The notes beneath the pieces are model-generated. The model was not told the origin of the DNA and ran no database searches. It was given only the letters and a program-made list of their open reading frames with translations. The position numbers and the translations under genes are program-made. A stretch of 64,000 bases of DNA from CAYMCO01 sp964388955 (GTDB lineage Bacteria; Chloroflexota; Anaerolineae; Anaerolineales; E44-bin32): the NCBI GenBank assembly GCA_964388955.1, contig CAYMCO010000027.1:9109-73108 (forward strand), in the 5' to 3' direction. Shown here piece by piece: positions 42,436 through 53,197 of the stretch (its first letter is position 1; the number at the start of each line of letters is the position of its first letter).

Positions 42436-43701
42436 TTACCCCTGACCGACCTGTTCATTCAAAAGCTCGATCGCCTTGTTGAGCTGCGGATCTTTGTCAC
42501 TCTGGATATCCTCATCGCTCAGGCTGACACGCACATCAGGCTGCAGCCCGGTGTCGCTGAAAGTCTGTCGATCCGGAGTGTACCAGCGCGCGATGGTCAC
42601 GCGCACGGCTCCCTGATCGCCGCTCAAGGGGATCCATTGCTGGACGGACCCCTTGCCGAACGTCGACTCACCCACCAACAGTCCGCGATCATGATCCTGT
42701 ATTGCGCCAGCTACGATCTCAGACGCAGATGCGGTGCCCTGATCCACCAGCACGACCAGCGGGATCTCGGTTGCCTCCCCGCCCGGACGGGCTTCATAGG
42801 TCTGCTCCGTCCCATCCCCGAAGCGCTCGTAAAGGATAACGCCGTCCCCGATGAACTCGGAGGCCACTTCCACCGAGGTCTGCAGGAAACCGCCGGGATT
42901 TCCTCGCATGTCCAAGATCAATCCTTTCGGATCCTGCTGCAACAGGTCCTGGAGATGATCGCGCAGATCTTGTTCCGTCTGGTCACCGAAATTGAACAAC
43001 CGTATGTAGGCGATGTCGCCGTCGAGCATCTTTGATTCCACGCTGGGGATGGTGATGCTGGCTCGCTCCACCTCGAATTCCAGCGGTCCTGCCTCACCTT
43101 CACGCCGCACGGTGAGCCTGACAATACTGCCTGCAGGCCCCATGACCTTGCGGATCACGAGGTCGCCGGGGACCCCGGTCATGTCCTCGCCATCCACTGC
43201 GATGATCTCATCACCCGGTTCGAGCCCCGCCTTTTCTGCAGGCGAATCCGGCATCGGCGCGATGATGGTCAGATACTCCTGTTCTGGATCGACCCAGGCG
43301 CCGATGCCCTCGTATTCGCCCTCAAGCCTGGTCTGCTCTTGCGTATACTGCTCCGGGTCCATATACGAGGTATGGGGGTCACCCAGACCTTCCAGCATGC
43401 CGCGCAGCGCCCCCTGCATCAGGGCGGAGTCATCTACCGGCTGATCCACATAGCGTTCGTGAACGATATCCCAGGCTTCCCAGAAGGGCTGGAACAGCGC
43501 CTCAAGCTCCTGCGGGGTCCCCCCCTGCGATTCCTCAGTTACGGACGGCGCCGGCGCCCTGCCCGGAAAGATGTAGGGTTCGACGACTTGCCGGATCCTC
43601 GGGAGCGCTGCGCCCACCGCGATGCCCGAAGTGAAAAGCAGCGCGGACAGCAGCAATCCCACAAAGGCGCCGATCAGTGCCTTGACAATGTTAGATCTCA
43701 T
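42436..43701 (-). CDS. ctpA: Carboxy-terminal processing protease CtpA (S41)
   Basis: 421 residues from ATG 43701, preceded by AGGAGAAGG. An N-terminal membrane anchor (about residues 8-32) exports the protein. The CTP N-terminal helix bundle has LGDPHTSYMDPEQY; the PDZ domain reads GIGAWVDPEQEYLTII with SPAEKAGLEPGDEIIAVDGEDM; the protease core has LDMRGNPGGFL, the catalytic Ser in GTASASEIVAG and the catalytic Lys in FGKGSVQQW. It trims C termini of envelope proteins outside the cytoplasm. Confidence 0.95.
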   Translation of the reverse strand: MRSNIVKALIGAFVGLLLSALLFTSGIAVGAALPRIRQVVEPYIFPGRAPAPSVTEESQGGTPQELEALFQPFWEAWDIVHERYVDQPVDDSALMQGALRGMLEGLGDPHTSYMDPEQYTQEQTRLEGEYEGIGAWVDPEQEYLTIIAPMPDSPAEKAGLEPGDEIIAVDGEDMTGVPGDLVIRKVMGPAGSIVRLTVRREGEAGPLEFEVERASITIPSVESKMLDGDIAYIRLFNFGDQTEQDLRDHLQDLLQQDPKGLILDMRGNPGGFLQTSVEVASEFIGDGVILYERFGDGTEQTYEARPGGEATEIPLVVLVDQGTASASEIVAGAIQDHDRGLLVGESTFGKGSVQQWIPLSGDQGAVRVTIARWYTPDRQTFSDTGLQPDVRVSLSDEDIQSDKDPQLNKAIELLNEQVGQG

Positions 43702-43788
43702 TAACCTTCTCCTGCTCCGAACGGGGAGCTGGAACACAAAAACCTTACCACAGTTGGATTAGAGGAGGATAAACGGATTTTGCCGTGT

Positions 43789-44619
43789 TCAGGGAGGGAT
43801 ATCCAGCCCATGTTCCTCCGCCCATTCTTTCAGCAACAACCCATAGCGCGCAGACCCGGCGGATTGCGTATAGGCGAGCGCAGCCATGCCGTCCAGCGGG
43901 TACAAGGGGTGGCAAGAGGTCGGCCAGGCCCCCTTGGGCGCCTCGACCACCGCCTCGACCACGGGGGCGACAATTTCCGCCTGGTGCAGTTCGTCCACGA
44001 CGCGCTCGGTCGTGACAATCACACAATCCGCAACGAGGGCCAACTCGCGGTCGACCCCCCAATGCTTGCCGATGTGCGCGTTACCCTCGCGGTCGGCTTC
44101 CAGCGCGTGGATGACCGCCACGTCGCAATCGATGGCCGGAAATGCGGTCAGCATCTCTCCGGAGTACGGATCCCGGATGGATTTCACATCCTCCCGGATG
44201 CGGAGCAAGTCTGTTCCTTGCCAAGCGCTGGAAGGCATAAAGCCGACACCGGCCAGGGAGGCGCGTATGCCATATGCCAGACTCGCCTCACTCTCTTCCA
44301 CGATCTCGATGTTCCCCTCCCCGGCCAGGCGGGTGAAGTGGGGGGCCAGACCGAAAGCCTCCAGGCCGAAGTAGCAGGTCCGAACTTGGTCGACCATGCC
44401 TTCGCCCAGCAGGATGTCGCTCTCGAGGCCCGCGGTAAAAGAGAGCAACCTTATGTGGCGCGGGGATCGGGAGCGGCGGAACCGCTCGATCATGGCGAGG
44501 GCGAAGGCGATCGGGCGCCGATACAAGGTGATGCCCCCAAGGGCCAGCCGGCATCCTTCTTCCGGCAGGAGCCGGACGGCTTCCATCAAGGAGCAGCGCT
44601 TGTCCTTACGAGTCCCCAC
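43789..44619 (-). CDS. CoA-transferase subunit A-like protein (orphan)
   Basis: 276 residues from GTG 44619, overlapping the end of the preceding gene by 14 bases. LALGGITLYRRPIAF opens a CoA-transferase family I alpha fold similar to GctA/IpdA; EADREGNAHIGKHWGVD and DCVIVTTERVVDE are typical. In this family the catalytic Glu lies in the beta subunit, yet no beta gene is present on either side. It may pair with a distant subunit, act as a hydrolase, or have a new role. It ends about 90 bases from ctpA and is the last gene of a HAD / small membrane protein / CoA-transferase run. Confidence 0.8.
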   Translation of the reverse strand: MGTRKDKRCSLMEAVRLLPEEGCRLALGGITLYRRPIAFALAMIERFRRSRSPRHIRLLSFTAGLESDILLGEGMVDQVRTCYFGLEAFGLAPHFTRLAGEGNIEIVEESEASLAYGIRASLAGVGFMPSSAWQGTDLLRIREDVKSIRDPYSGEMLTAFPAIDCDVAVIHALEADREGNAHIGKHWGVDRELALVADCVIVTTERVVDELHQAEIVAPVVEAVVEAPKGAWPTSCHPLYPLDGMAALAYTQSAGSARYGLLLKEWAEEHGLDIPP

Positions 44620-44836
44620 CGGCCTCTCGATCCCGGATGCGGTCCGTTGCTTGGTGCAATTCAGCCAGAGTCTGCTGCTCTGACTTCCATGAATTCTTCG
44701 CCTTGAGAAAACCCTGCTTCAATCCCTGCAGTTGCGCTCGCAGGGCGGCGCTGCGGAAAGCGTAGAGCATCCCCACGTTGAAGAGTAGAACCAGGGCAAG
44801 TATTGTGCAGAAGGCGATGAATCCGTTATCGAGCAT
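44606..44836 (-). CDS. Small membrane protein with coiled-coil tail, unknown function
   Basis: 76 residues from ATG 44836, which lies 11 bases inside the end of the HAD gene. One membrane helix (about residues 5-27) is followed by a charged, heptad-like helix to the C terminus (AALRAQLQGLKQGFLKAKN, then EQQTLAELHQATDRI). It overlaps the CoA-transferase gene by 14 bases, so all three genes are tightly coupled. No family recognised. It may be an anchor for one of its operon partners. Confidence 0.65.
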   Translation of the reverse strand: MLDNGFIAFCTILALVLLFNVGMLYAFRSAALRAQLQGLKQGFLKAKNSWKSEQQTLAELHQATDRIRDREAGGDS

Positions 44837-45506
44837 CCGAACCCTCTGGGCCCCACGTCTGGCGCAAGCCGAGCACCTCCTCCCCCAGTAAGTCAATGGC
44901 GGAAACTCGATAGTCCGGTTGGTAGCCGCCATCGGCGCTGGCGTGACCTACAAGAACCGTTGTCATGCCCATCGCTCCGGCTGGCTCCAGGTTCACCGTT
45001 CGGTCATCCACCATCAGGCATTTCCTGGGATCGGGCTCAGCCGCGATTTCCAGGGCGCGCTGATACGCCTCGATGCGGGGCTTGTTATGGTATTCCAGCG
45101 ACACAATATCAATCACCAGGTCAAACTGATCGCCCACCTGCAGATGTCTCAACACCCGTTCGGCGTGCTCCAGAGATGCGTTGGTGAAAATCACCTTCCT
45201 CTGTGGCAGGGATGCCATCAGTTCTCGGAGATGGGGGTTGGGGGGGAGGATCTCCTCGATCGGAAGATCGTGTATGAAGCGCAGATAGTCCAGTGGATCG
45301 ATTTGATGATTCGCCATCAAACCGTTCAGCGTGGTCCCGAAAGCCTGCAGATATCCCGCGCGGAGCGCCTTGGCCTCCCCTGCTGTCACGCCCAGCCTCT
45401 GCATGACGTAATCGTGGATGCGCTCCCCCATGGCTCGCCAGAGCCCGCTGTCTTGTGGGTACAGCGTGTCATCCAGGTCGAAGAAAATGGTTCGGAAGGT
45501 GCGCAT
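44826..45506 (-). CDS. HAD-superfamily hydrolase, pyrimidine 5'-nucleotidase-like
   Basis: 226 residues. Motif I FFDLDDTLYP with Asp nucleophile, a helical cap with HDYVMQRLGVTAGEAKALR, motif II VIFTNAS, motif III Lys in YHNKPRIEAYQ, and motif IV MVDDRTVNLEPA. The spacing and YP after motif I match the SDT1/PHM8 pyrimidine nucleotidase group. It is the first gene of a three-gene operon with a very good promoter. The ATG lacks a strong ribosome site. Confidence 0.88.
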   Translation of the reverse strand: MRTFRTIFFDLDDTLYPQDSGLWRAMGERIHDYVMQRLGVTAGEAKALRAGYLQAFGTTLNGLMANHQIDPLDYLRFIHDLPIEEILPPNPHLRELMASLPQRKVIFTNASLEHAERVLRHLQVGDQFDLVIDIVSLEYHNKPRIEAYQRALEIAAEPDPRKCLMVDDRTVNLEPAGAMGMTTVLVGHASADGGYQPDYRVSAIDLLGEEVLGLRQTWGPEGSDAR

Positions 45507-45581
45507 CGGATCGATTAGGGCCGTCCTGCCTCGTTCTCGGTCGCATCCTTCTCCAGTGGAGAGTCGGATGCCTGTTCAGGC

Positions 45582-45610
45582 AGTATAAAGTCGCCTCGGA
45601 AGGGCGTCAA
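45582..45610 (-). promoter_or_regulatory. Promoter for the HAD operon
   Basis: On the minus strand TTGACG (45610-45605), 17 bases, TATACT (45587-45582). It gives a leader of about 69 bases. It is divergent from the mutL promoter 65 bases away. Confidence 0.65.
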
Positions 45611-45651
45611 TGACCCTTCGAGGGCCGGGCCTCGGGGCAATTCCCCAAGGG

Positions 45652-45657
45652 TATAAT
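45652..45657 (+). promoter_or_regulatory. -10 element for mutL
   Basis: A perfect TATAAT, with no recognisable -35 at 16-18 bases upstream. Transcription would begin near 45664, 26 bases before the ATG. Confidence 0.4.
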
Positions 45658-45689
45658 GCTGGCGTGATTTGCGGAGAAGGATAAGGGAA

Positions 45690-47414
45690 ATGCCGATCCG
45701 GATTCTGCCCGAAGCGGTCTCTTCCGCCATCGCGGCGGGGGAGGTCGTCGAGCGACCCTCCTCGGTCGTGAAGGAATTGATCGAGAACTCGCTGGACGCC
45801 GGTGCCACACATATCGAGATCACCGTGGAGGCCGGGGGGAAGCGGCTGATCGAGGTCCAGGATGACGGAGCGGGCATTCCCGCACGAGACGTCCCACTCG
45901 CCATCGCCCGTCATGCCACTTCGAAGTTGAACTCTCTCGATGATCTGCAGGCCATCCAGACCTTGGGCTTCCGCGGAGAAGCGCTTTCTGCGATCTGTGC
46001 GGTTTCCCGATTGGAGTTGGTGACCCGACACCCAAGCGACGATGCGGGCACTCGGTTGCGGTCAGAGGGGGGTGGGGAGGCGCGTCGTGAGCCGATCGGC
46101 GCTCCCCGGGGCACGGTCGTTCGGGTGCGCGATCTCTTCTACAATGTCCCCGCCCGCCGGGAATTCTTGAAGACTGACGCGACGGAGAGGCGGCGCATAT
46201 CGGACCTGGTGTCCCGCTACGCGCTCGCCTATCCCGGAGTGCGCTTCCGGTTGATCCAGGAAGGGCGGGAATCTCTGTATTCTAGCGGAAGCGGGGATCG
46301 CCGGGAGGCGCTGGCGGCCGCGTTGGGCGAAGAGATGGCCCGCTCCATGGTGGCGCTGCCGGAGCAGGGGGAATCCGCCGTCCGGGTGGAGGGCTTCGTA
46401 GGTCCGGCCACCGTCCATCGCTCCAGCCGCAAGCACCTGATATTCTTCGTCAACGGCCGCTGGGTGCAGGACAACAGCCTTTCAGCGGCTGTGTTGGGCG
46501 CCTATCATGGATTATTGATGGTCGGCCGCTATCCCGTGGCCGCCCTTTTCATCGGCCTGCCCAGCCGTGAAGTGGATATCAATGTCCATCCCACAAAGTC
46601 TGAGATTCGTTTTCGGAACCAGAACCAGGTATTCACCGTGGTGCAGCGCTCTGTGCGGGCCGTGTTGCTCGGCCAGGCGCCGCCGCCTGTGGAAATGGAG
46701 ACTCAGTGGCGGGGGCGCACACCGGCGGCCGGCGCGCAGACCATCAGCCCCGATTGGCAGATCGCCCATGATCTCCTGGAAATCAATCGGACGGAGCGTG
46801 GATTCGAGCCTCAGCCTGCTCTGCCCCAAGCCGATGTGCCCCTGCTGCGGCCGGTCGGGCAGGTGGGCGCCGCGTATCTCGTCGCTGAGGGACCGGATGG
46901 AATCTATCTCATTGACCAGCACGCCGCCCACGAACGCATTCTCTTCGAGGGCTTGATGAGCGCCAGGGAAGAGAGCCGGCTCGAATCCCAGGCCCTGCTG
47001 GAACCGGAACTGATCGAATTCTCTCCCAGCGAGGCGGCGATCATCGACCAGCACCTGGAGGGAATGCGCGATCTGGGCTTTGATGTCGAACACTTCGGCG
47101 GCCACACCTACCGCCTGCGAACACTCCCCGCCATGCTGTCCAACCTGAGCCCGCACGCCGCCATGAGGGTCTTGGTGGATGATTTCGAGGAGGATGAGGC
47201 GCCGCTCGAAGCGGAAGCGGAGCTCCGCATCGCAGCGCGCGTCTGCAAGCGGTCCGCAATCAAGGCAGGCCAGATCCTCTCGGCCTCCGAACAGCGCAAA
47301 TTGCTGCGCGATCTGGAAGCGTGTGAGGCGCCACGCACTTGTCCGCACGGCCGTCCGACGATGATTCATCTCTCCGTGCAGAGCTTGGAGCGCCAGTTCG
47401 GCCGCCGGGGATGA
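45690..47414 (+). CDS. mutL: DNA mismatch repair protein MutL with endonuclease motif
   Basis: 574 residues from ATG 45690; ATAAGGGAA lies just upstream. The GHKL ATPase domain has SAIAAGEVVERPSSVVKELIENSLDAG, DDGAGIP, TLGFRGEALSAICAV, and RDLFYNVPARREFLK. A linker near residues 340-380 leads to the C-terminal domain with DQHAAHERILFE at residue 409, the metal-binding endonuclease motif of MutL proteins from bacteria without MutH, and CPHGRPTMIHLS at the end, which completes the site. It nicks the new strand in mismatch repair. No mutS is nearby. Confidence 0.96.
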   Translation: MPIRILPEAVSSAIAAGEVVERPSSVVKELIENSLDAGATHIEITVEAGGKRLIEVQDDGAGIPARDVPLAIARHATSKLNSLDDLQAIQTLGFRGEALSAICAVSRLELVTRHPSDDAGTRLRSEGGGEARREPIGAPRGTVVRVRDLFYNVPARREFLKTDATERRRISDLVSRYALAYPGVRFRLIQEGRESLYSSGSGDRREALAAALGEEMARSMVALPEQGESAVRVEGFVGPATVHRSSRKHLIFFVNGRWVQDNSLSAAVLGAYHGLLMVGRYPVAALFIGLPSREVDINVHPTKSEIRFRNQNQVFTVVQRSVRAVLLGQAPPPVEMETQWRGRTPAAGAQTISPDWQIAHDLLEINRTERGFEPQPALPQADVPLLRPVGQVGAAYLVAEGPDGIYLIDQHAAHERILFEGLMSAREESRLESQALLEPELIEFSPSEAAIIDQHLEGMRDLGFDVEHFGGHTYRLRTLPAMLSNLSPHAAMRVLVDDFEEDEAPLEAEAELRIAARVCKRSAIKAGQILSASEQRKLLRDLEACEAPRTCPHGRPTMIHLSVQSLERQFGRRG

Positions 47415-47421
47415 AGCCCCT

Positions 47422-48219
47422 CTAGTCGTCGCCGCGGTCCGCTTCAGACATGGGAGCTACTGCACGCTCGGCGAGCGCCGGCAACACCGCGGCCACATCA
47501 CCCCTGAACAGGACCGAGGCGCGCACGTCAAGATAGGTTGGAGTCTGGTTGACGATGATCAGATCCGCCCCGGCATCCAAGGCGCGCAGGGGCAACAGCG
47601 CGACAGGCGTGACTTCGAGGGACGAACCCGCCACCACGAGCAAATCCGCCTCCTCGACCCATCTCTCGGCCTGACGCACGACCTTGAAAGGCAGTTGCTC
47701 TCCGAAGAGCACGGCGTCCGGCTTGAGTACACCGCCGCAGCTCGGGCAGCGAGGCGGGTCGCCAGTCTCAAGAAATTTCCGCAGGAAGCCCCCTGTCGGA
47801 TGGCGTCGATAACAAGAAATGCATGTCGCGGTGCGCAAATTGCCGTGAACTTCGAGCACATTCTTCGAGCCCGCTCGCTGTTGAAGGCCGTCGATGTTCT
47901 GTGTGATCACCCCTTGCAGGAGCCCGCGAGCCTCCAGCGTGGCGAGGGCCCGATGCGCGGGGTTCGGCTCGGCCTCGACCATGAGCCGGGCCAAAGGATG
48001 GATCCATTCGAAGAACTTAAGAGGGTTGTAGCGGAAAGCGGTCAGGGAGGCCACTTCATAGGGGTCTGCGTGCCGCCAGAGGCCCGATCCTGGCGAGCGG
48101 AAATCAGGGATTCCGGAGGGGGTGGAGATCCCGGCTCCGGTGAGCGCGATCGCGCTGCGTGCGACGTTGAGGAGTCTGGCAGCCCGGTTCAACTCCGTCG
48201 ATTCGGGTGCGCCCGGCAT
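47422..48219 (-). CDS. Sir2-family NAD-dependent protein deacylase
   Basis: 265 residues from ATG 48219; an earlier ATG lies inside the upstream gene. TGAGISTPSGIPDFRSPGSGLW binds NAD; TQNIDGLQQRAG and VLEVHGNL hold the catalytic His. Zinc is bound by CISC and, after ~20 residues, CPSC. VAGSSLEVTPV and a final NQTP segment complete the Rossmann fold. It removes acyl groups from lysines, making nicotinamide and O-acyl-ADP-ribose. It begins 11 bases after the stop of the receiver-ATPase gene, so the two are probably co-transcribed; it converges on mutL. Confidence 0.93.
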   Translation of the reverse strand: MPGAPESTELNRAARLLNVARSAIALTGAGISTPSGIPDFRSPGSGLWRHADPYEVASLTAFRYNPLKFFEWIHPLARLMVEAEPNPAHRALATLEARGLLQGVITQNIDGLQQRAGSKNVLEVHGNLRTATCISCYRRHPTGGFLRKFLETGDPPRCPSCGGVLKPDAVLFGEQLPFKVVRQAERWVEEADLLVVAGSSLEVTPVALLPLRALDAGADLIIVNQTPTYLDVRASVLFRGDVAAVLPALAERAVAPMSEADRGDD

Positions 48220-48229
48220 CGGCTGATGC

Positions 48230-49378
<1,149 letters not shown>

Positions 49379-49416
49379 GGGAATACTCCTCGGATGATCT
49401 TCTCCCCATCTCGGGC

Positions 49417-49445
49417 AGTCTAGCATAAAGCAAATCCACATACAA
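49417..49445 (-). promoter_or_regulatory. Promoter for the receiver-CpaE-like gene
   Basis: On the minus strand TTGTAT (49445-49440), 17 bases, TAGACT (49422-49417), with TGC before the -10. Confidence 0.5.
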
Positions 49446-49558
49446 CCGGGAAAAATGGGGGGCAACTGTGCCCCTGTGGCACCAATGGGTTGGCTCGAAA
49501 GGGTTCCGTTTGCACCTCGAGGCTGAATTGTGATAGAAACTTGGGCCATGAGGGCCAA

Positions 49559-49588
49559 TTGTGGGGCGCGAGACGCAAATGCTATAAT
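49559..49588 (+). promoter_or_regulatory. Promoter for the 1107-residue kinase
   Basis: TTGTGG at 49559-49564, 18 bases, perfect TATAAT at 49583-49588 with TGC before it. The spacing and TTGT start resemble the promoters at 13199 and 15096. Confidence 0.55.
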
Positions 49589-49621
49589 CCGCAGGCGTTT
49601 CGCGAGCATCTTGGGACAGGC

Positions 49622-52600
49622 ATGAATATTGACCTGTGGGCGCTGGCCGGTGGCTTCCAACTGGGCCTCCCGTTGAGGCCCTCCGGCTATGCATTGGCCG
49701 CATTCTCGCTTCTCGCCCTCATCTGGATTTTGAGGACCTCCTTCAAGCAAAGTAGTTTCCTAGTCCGCCGCCCCTCCGAGCGGCCCTGGTTCGTCTGGGG
49801 GGGGATCGCTATTCTGGTTCCCCTCGCGTCCGGGCTGCTTTGGGTGCGTTGGGATGTTTCGGGCGCGGCCGCACCAGGGATCCTCCCACAGCAAGGAATG
49901 CCCCTGCTCATCTTCTTCGGTGCGCTGCCGTGGATGTTGGCCGCCGGGATCCTGAGTGCTGGGGAAGCGGCCCTGGTCGGCTTAGCTGCGGGAGCGATCC
50001 GAGCGGGATGGGGCACACATAGCTTGCTCACCCCTCTCTTTGTGAGCTTCGAGGCCTATTTCGTGGCCTGGCTCCTGCGCCGAGATTATGACGACTGGTT
50101 TGGAACCGGTCTGCGCAACCCGATTCTCAGCGGCCTTGCGGGGGCGGCCATATTTGCTCTGCTGCGCAGCTTGGATCGTTTGGCCTACAGCAGCGGGATG
50201 CTCTATGATGGCCTGGACTATTCCCTGACGCTGCTGGGCCCCACGCTGCTGACGGCGGGCGTTGAGGCCCTGATCGCCGGCACCCTCGGGGAGGTGGTGC
50301 GAAGAGCGGTTCCCGGCCAGTGGTATGCACCGAAACGCTTGACCGCCCCGCCATATCGGCGATCGTTGGCCGCGCGGCTGATCACCGTCTACGTGGTGAT
50401 GGGCGTCCTTGCCAGCGGTTTTCTGCTCTATGGGGACTGGCTCCTGGCCTATGCATCGGCGCGGGAATCGGTGGAGAGGGAGATGCGGCAGACGGCGGCT
50501 CAGGCCAGCGAGGATATTCCCTATTTCGTCCAGACCGGCCGATCGCTGGTCCGCCAGTTCGCCGACGACATCGCGCTCGACCAGCGCTCTCCAGCGGAGC
50601 TGAACGCCCGGCTCGAGTCGCAGATGCGATTCACCCCATTCTTCATCGGCCTCTCTGTTTATGATCCGAAAGGGACAGCCCTAGCGCGCGCCCCTAAGGG
50701 CACGACGGAGGTGGACCAGGCGTCTGACCAGGTGAGGTACGCCATCGAGCTTGCCTTGAACGGCATTCCCCAGGAGATCGTTGTTTCAGGTGATGACCCG
50801 CAGGGTGAGTCGGCCAGATTGGTCTTTATCTCTCCCATCCGGCCCCCAGGTTCTCCTGCACCCACGGGAGCGCTCGCCGGGACGGCTGACCTGGGCACCA
50901 ATCCCGTCCTGTTTCCGGCGGTGAGACGTTTGAGCAGCATCTCTCCCGGGCAGGCCTTCATTGTTGACGGCAGCGGGGAGATCATTCTTTCCCCGGGGGA
51001 CCGTGCGGCAAGCTGGTTCCCGGGCTTGGAGCGAGCCCAAGATGGCCGCGTAACCACGGAAACTGGCCCGGACGGCACCCGATGGTTGGTTTATTTCTAT
51101 CCTGTCCCCAGTTTTCCTTGGGGGATCGTGCTGGCCCTTCCGTTGCGTGTAGTCAACAGCCTGGCCGTACCCATCGCGGTGCGCTTGTTCGTGGTAATCG
51201 TGCTTGTGGGCGCGGCGCTCCTGGTTGCAGTGTACTTGATCAGCCGACGGCTAACCCGACCGCTGCGCCAGATGGCGGGAGTGGCCGAGTCCATCGCGCG
51301 GGGAGACCTGGCGCGCCCGGTGCGGGGGTCGGGTGAGGATGAAATCGGCCGGCTGTCCAGTTCCTTTGAACGGATGCGCCACAGCCTGCGCGATCGCCTC
51401 GACGAGATGGCGCTGGTGCTGCAGGTCAGTCAGTCGCTGGCATCGAGCTTCAAGCTGCACGAGGCGTTGCCACCGCTGTTGGCGGGCGTTCGGGATATCA
51501 CCAAAGCCGACCTGGTGCGCTTGGTCTTGCGCCCGGCAGGCCCGGCAGGCGTGGTCGAACTCGAGACCTATTCGGATGGCGAAGATCCCGGTGACTGGTC
51601 GCACTTGGATGCGGGGATCCTCGCGCTGTGCGGCGACAAAGGTCAGTTTGTTCTTGAGAACCCCCGCCGGGCTCGCGCCGTCCTGGATGTAGAGTCACTG
51701 AAACAACCCATCGAGGCGCTCATGGGGATGCCGATTTCCACAGAGGGCGAGTACGTCGGGGCCTTGTGGATTGGACACCGGGATCCGCATAGCTATGACT
51801 CGGATGAGCTCAACCTGCTGTCCATCGTCTCCAGCCAGCTTGGGGTATCCCTGGCCAATGCTCGCTTGTTCCAGATGGCCGAACAGGAACGGACACTGCT
51901 CTCCGCCATCCAGGAGGCCACTCCGGAGGCCGTTATCGTGACCGACCAGCGCGGCATCGTCGTGCTGGCCAATCCGGCCGCCGAAACGGTGCTCGGGGTG
52001 GAACCACGCCAGGCTTGGGGCAAGCCCGTCGAAGATGTGGTTGAGCACCCCGCACTGCTGGACCTCTTGCACGGCAGCGGGACGGGTGTGCACGCCGCCG
52101 AGGTGCGGCTTGAGGAAGGCAGGGTGCTGTTCGGCACGGCGCAAGACATAGAAGCCGGTCGCGGGGGACAGGCGCGCCGCGTGTGCGTATTGTGGGACAT
52201 CACGCATTTCAAGATGCTTGACGCGTTGAAGTCAGAGTTTGTAGCCACCGTGAGCCATGACTTGAAGACGCCGCTCACTTTGATGCGGGGTTATGGGGCC
52301 ATGTTGCCCATGGTCGGCTCGATGAGCAGCCAGCAGAAGGAGCTGGTCGGCAAGATCCTCTCCAGTGTTGACCGCATGGCCCGGCTCGTCGACGATTTGC
52401 TCGATCTCGGCCGCATTGAGGCCGGCATCGCTCTGGAGGTGGACCGTGTCGAGCTTCGGGACTTGCTGTCCCAGGTGATCGAAGATTACCGGCCGCAGGC
52501 GAACAACAAGGGGATCCAGCTGCAGTTGGATCTGGCCGACGACCATCAAGCCCTGGAGGCTGACGAGGCGCTTCTGCGGCAGGCGATCTCGAATCTGGTG

Positions 52601-52945
52601 GACAATGCCATCAAGTTCCACCCGTCGAGCGGCTTCGTGATGCTACGAGCCTACCAGGAAGATGGCCGTCAGCTTATCCAGGTGCGAGACGACGGGCCGG
52701 GGATCGCAGCCGCCGATCAGGCACGCCTGTTTGAGAAATTCTACAAGGTGATGGAGGGCGAGGCGGCCGCTCGCGGCGGAACCGGGCTCGGTCTGGCCAT
52801 CGTCAAATCCATTATCGAGCGCCATCACGGCAGCATTCATCTCGAAAGCCAGTTGGGCGTGGGGAGCACCTTCACTTTGGAGCTGCCGCGCCAGCAGCCC
52901 GAATCAAGTGAGTCCAACCTGGGAACAGAGGTTCAGGCGCGCTGA
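49622..52945 (+). CDS. Large hybrid-sensing membrane histidine kinase (MASE-like, HAMP, GAF, PAS)
   Basis: 1107 residues from ATG 49622. Seven or eight membrane helices fill residues 1-290. An outer sensor region (~300-540), a further membrane helix, a HAMP domain near 560-615 (RRLTRPLRQMAGVAESIARGDL), a GAF-like domain (~640-760), and a PAS domain (ATPEAVIVTDQRGIVVLANPA) follow. The HisKA box is SHDLKTPLTLM with His879; the ATPase domain has NLVDNAIKFHP, DDGPGI and GGTGLGLAIVKSI. All catalytic boxes are intact. It has no receiver of its own and is divergent from the receiver-CpaE-like gene. Confidence 0.9.
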   Translation: MNIDLWALAGGFQLGLPLRPSGYALAAFSLLALIWILRTSFKQSSFLVRRPSERPWFVWGGIAILVPLASGLLWVRWDVSGAAAPGILPQQGMPLLIFFGALPWMLAAGILSAGEAALVGLAAGAIRAGWGTHSLLTPLFVSFEAYFVAWLLRRDYDDWFGTGLRNPILSGLAGAAIFALLRSLDRLAYSSGMLYDGLDYSLTLLGPTLLTAGVEALIAGTLGEVVRRAVPGQWYAPKRLTAPPYRRSLAARLITVYVVMGVLASGFLLYGDWLLAYASARESVEREMRQTAAQASEDIPYFVQTGRSLVRQFADDIALDQRSPAELNARLESQMRFTPFFIGLSVYDPKGTALARAPKGTTEVDQASDQVRYAIELALNGIPQEIVVSGDDPQGESARLVFISPIRPPGSPAPTGALAGTADLGTNPVLFPAVRRLSSISPGQAFIVDGSGEIILSPGDRAASWFPGLERAQDGRVTTETGPDGTRWLVYFYPVPSFPWGIVLALPLRVVNSLAVPIAVRLFVVIVLVGAALLVAVYLISRRLTRPLRQMAGVAESIARGDLARPVRGSGEDEIGRLSSSFERMRHSLRDRLDEMALVLQVSQSLASSFKLHEALPPLLAGVRDITKADLVRLVLRPAGPAGVVELETYSDGEDPGDWSHLDAGILALCGDKGQFVLENPRRARAVLDVESLKQPIEALMGMPISTEGEYVGALWIGHRDPHSYDSDELNLLSIVSSQLGVSLANARLFQMAEQERTLLSAIQEATPEAVIVTDQRGIVVLANPAAETVLGVEPRQAWGKPVEDVVEHPALLDLLHGSGTGVHAAEVRLEEGRVLFGTAQDIEAGRGGQARRVCVLWDITHFKMLDALKSEFVATVSHDLKTPLTLMRGYGAMLPMVGSMSSQQKELVGKILSSVDRMARLVDDLLDLGRIEAGIALEVDRVELRDLLSQVIEDYRPQANNKGIQLQLDLADDHQALEADEALLRQAISNLVDNAIKFHPSSGFVMLRAYQEDGRQLIQVRDDGPGIAAADQARLFEKFYKVMEGEAAARGGTGLGLAIVKSIIERHHGSIHLESQLGVGSTFTLELPRQQPESSESNLGTEVQAR

Positions 52946-53197
52946 GATATCCCCCTTGAACATGCTCCTCCCCCCAATGTCCTCTGGGCGGCGGTGAAGG
53001 AAATGGACCTGGAGCGTGGGGGCACCGAGGTGGGGGGAATCCCTCCCGGAGGGTGCGGGCGGCGCAAGATCCCCCCCGAGACCCGACCGCCAAAACCGGG
53101 CGGCCGGTCCATGCGGGTCGCCCTCCATCGCCGCTGAAACCAAGGTGTGACGATGATGAGGCTGCTTGCACGGAACAAACTAACCGGATCGACGGAG

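Noticed and set aside
45515..45904. A minus-strand frame crossing the mutL start
   Set aside because: It overlaps the conserved MutL N terminus, spans two divergent promoters and has no motif.
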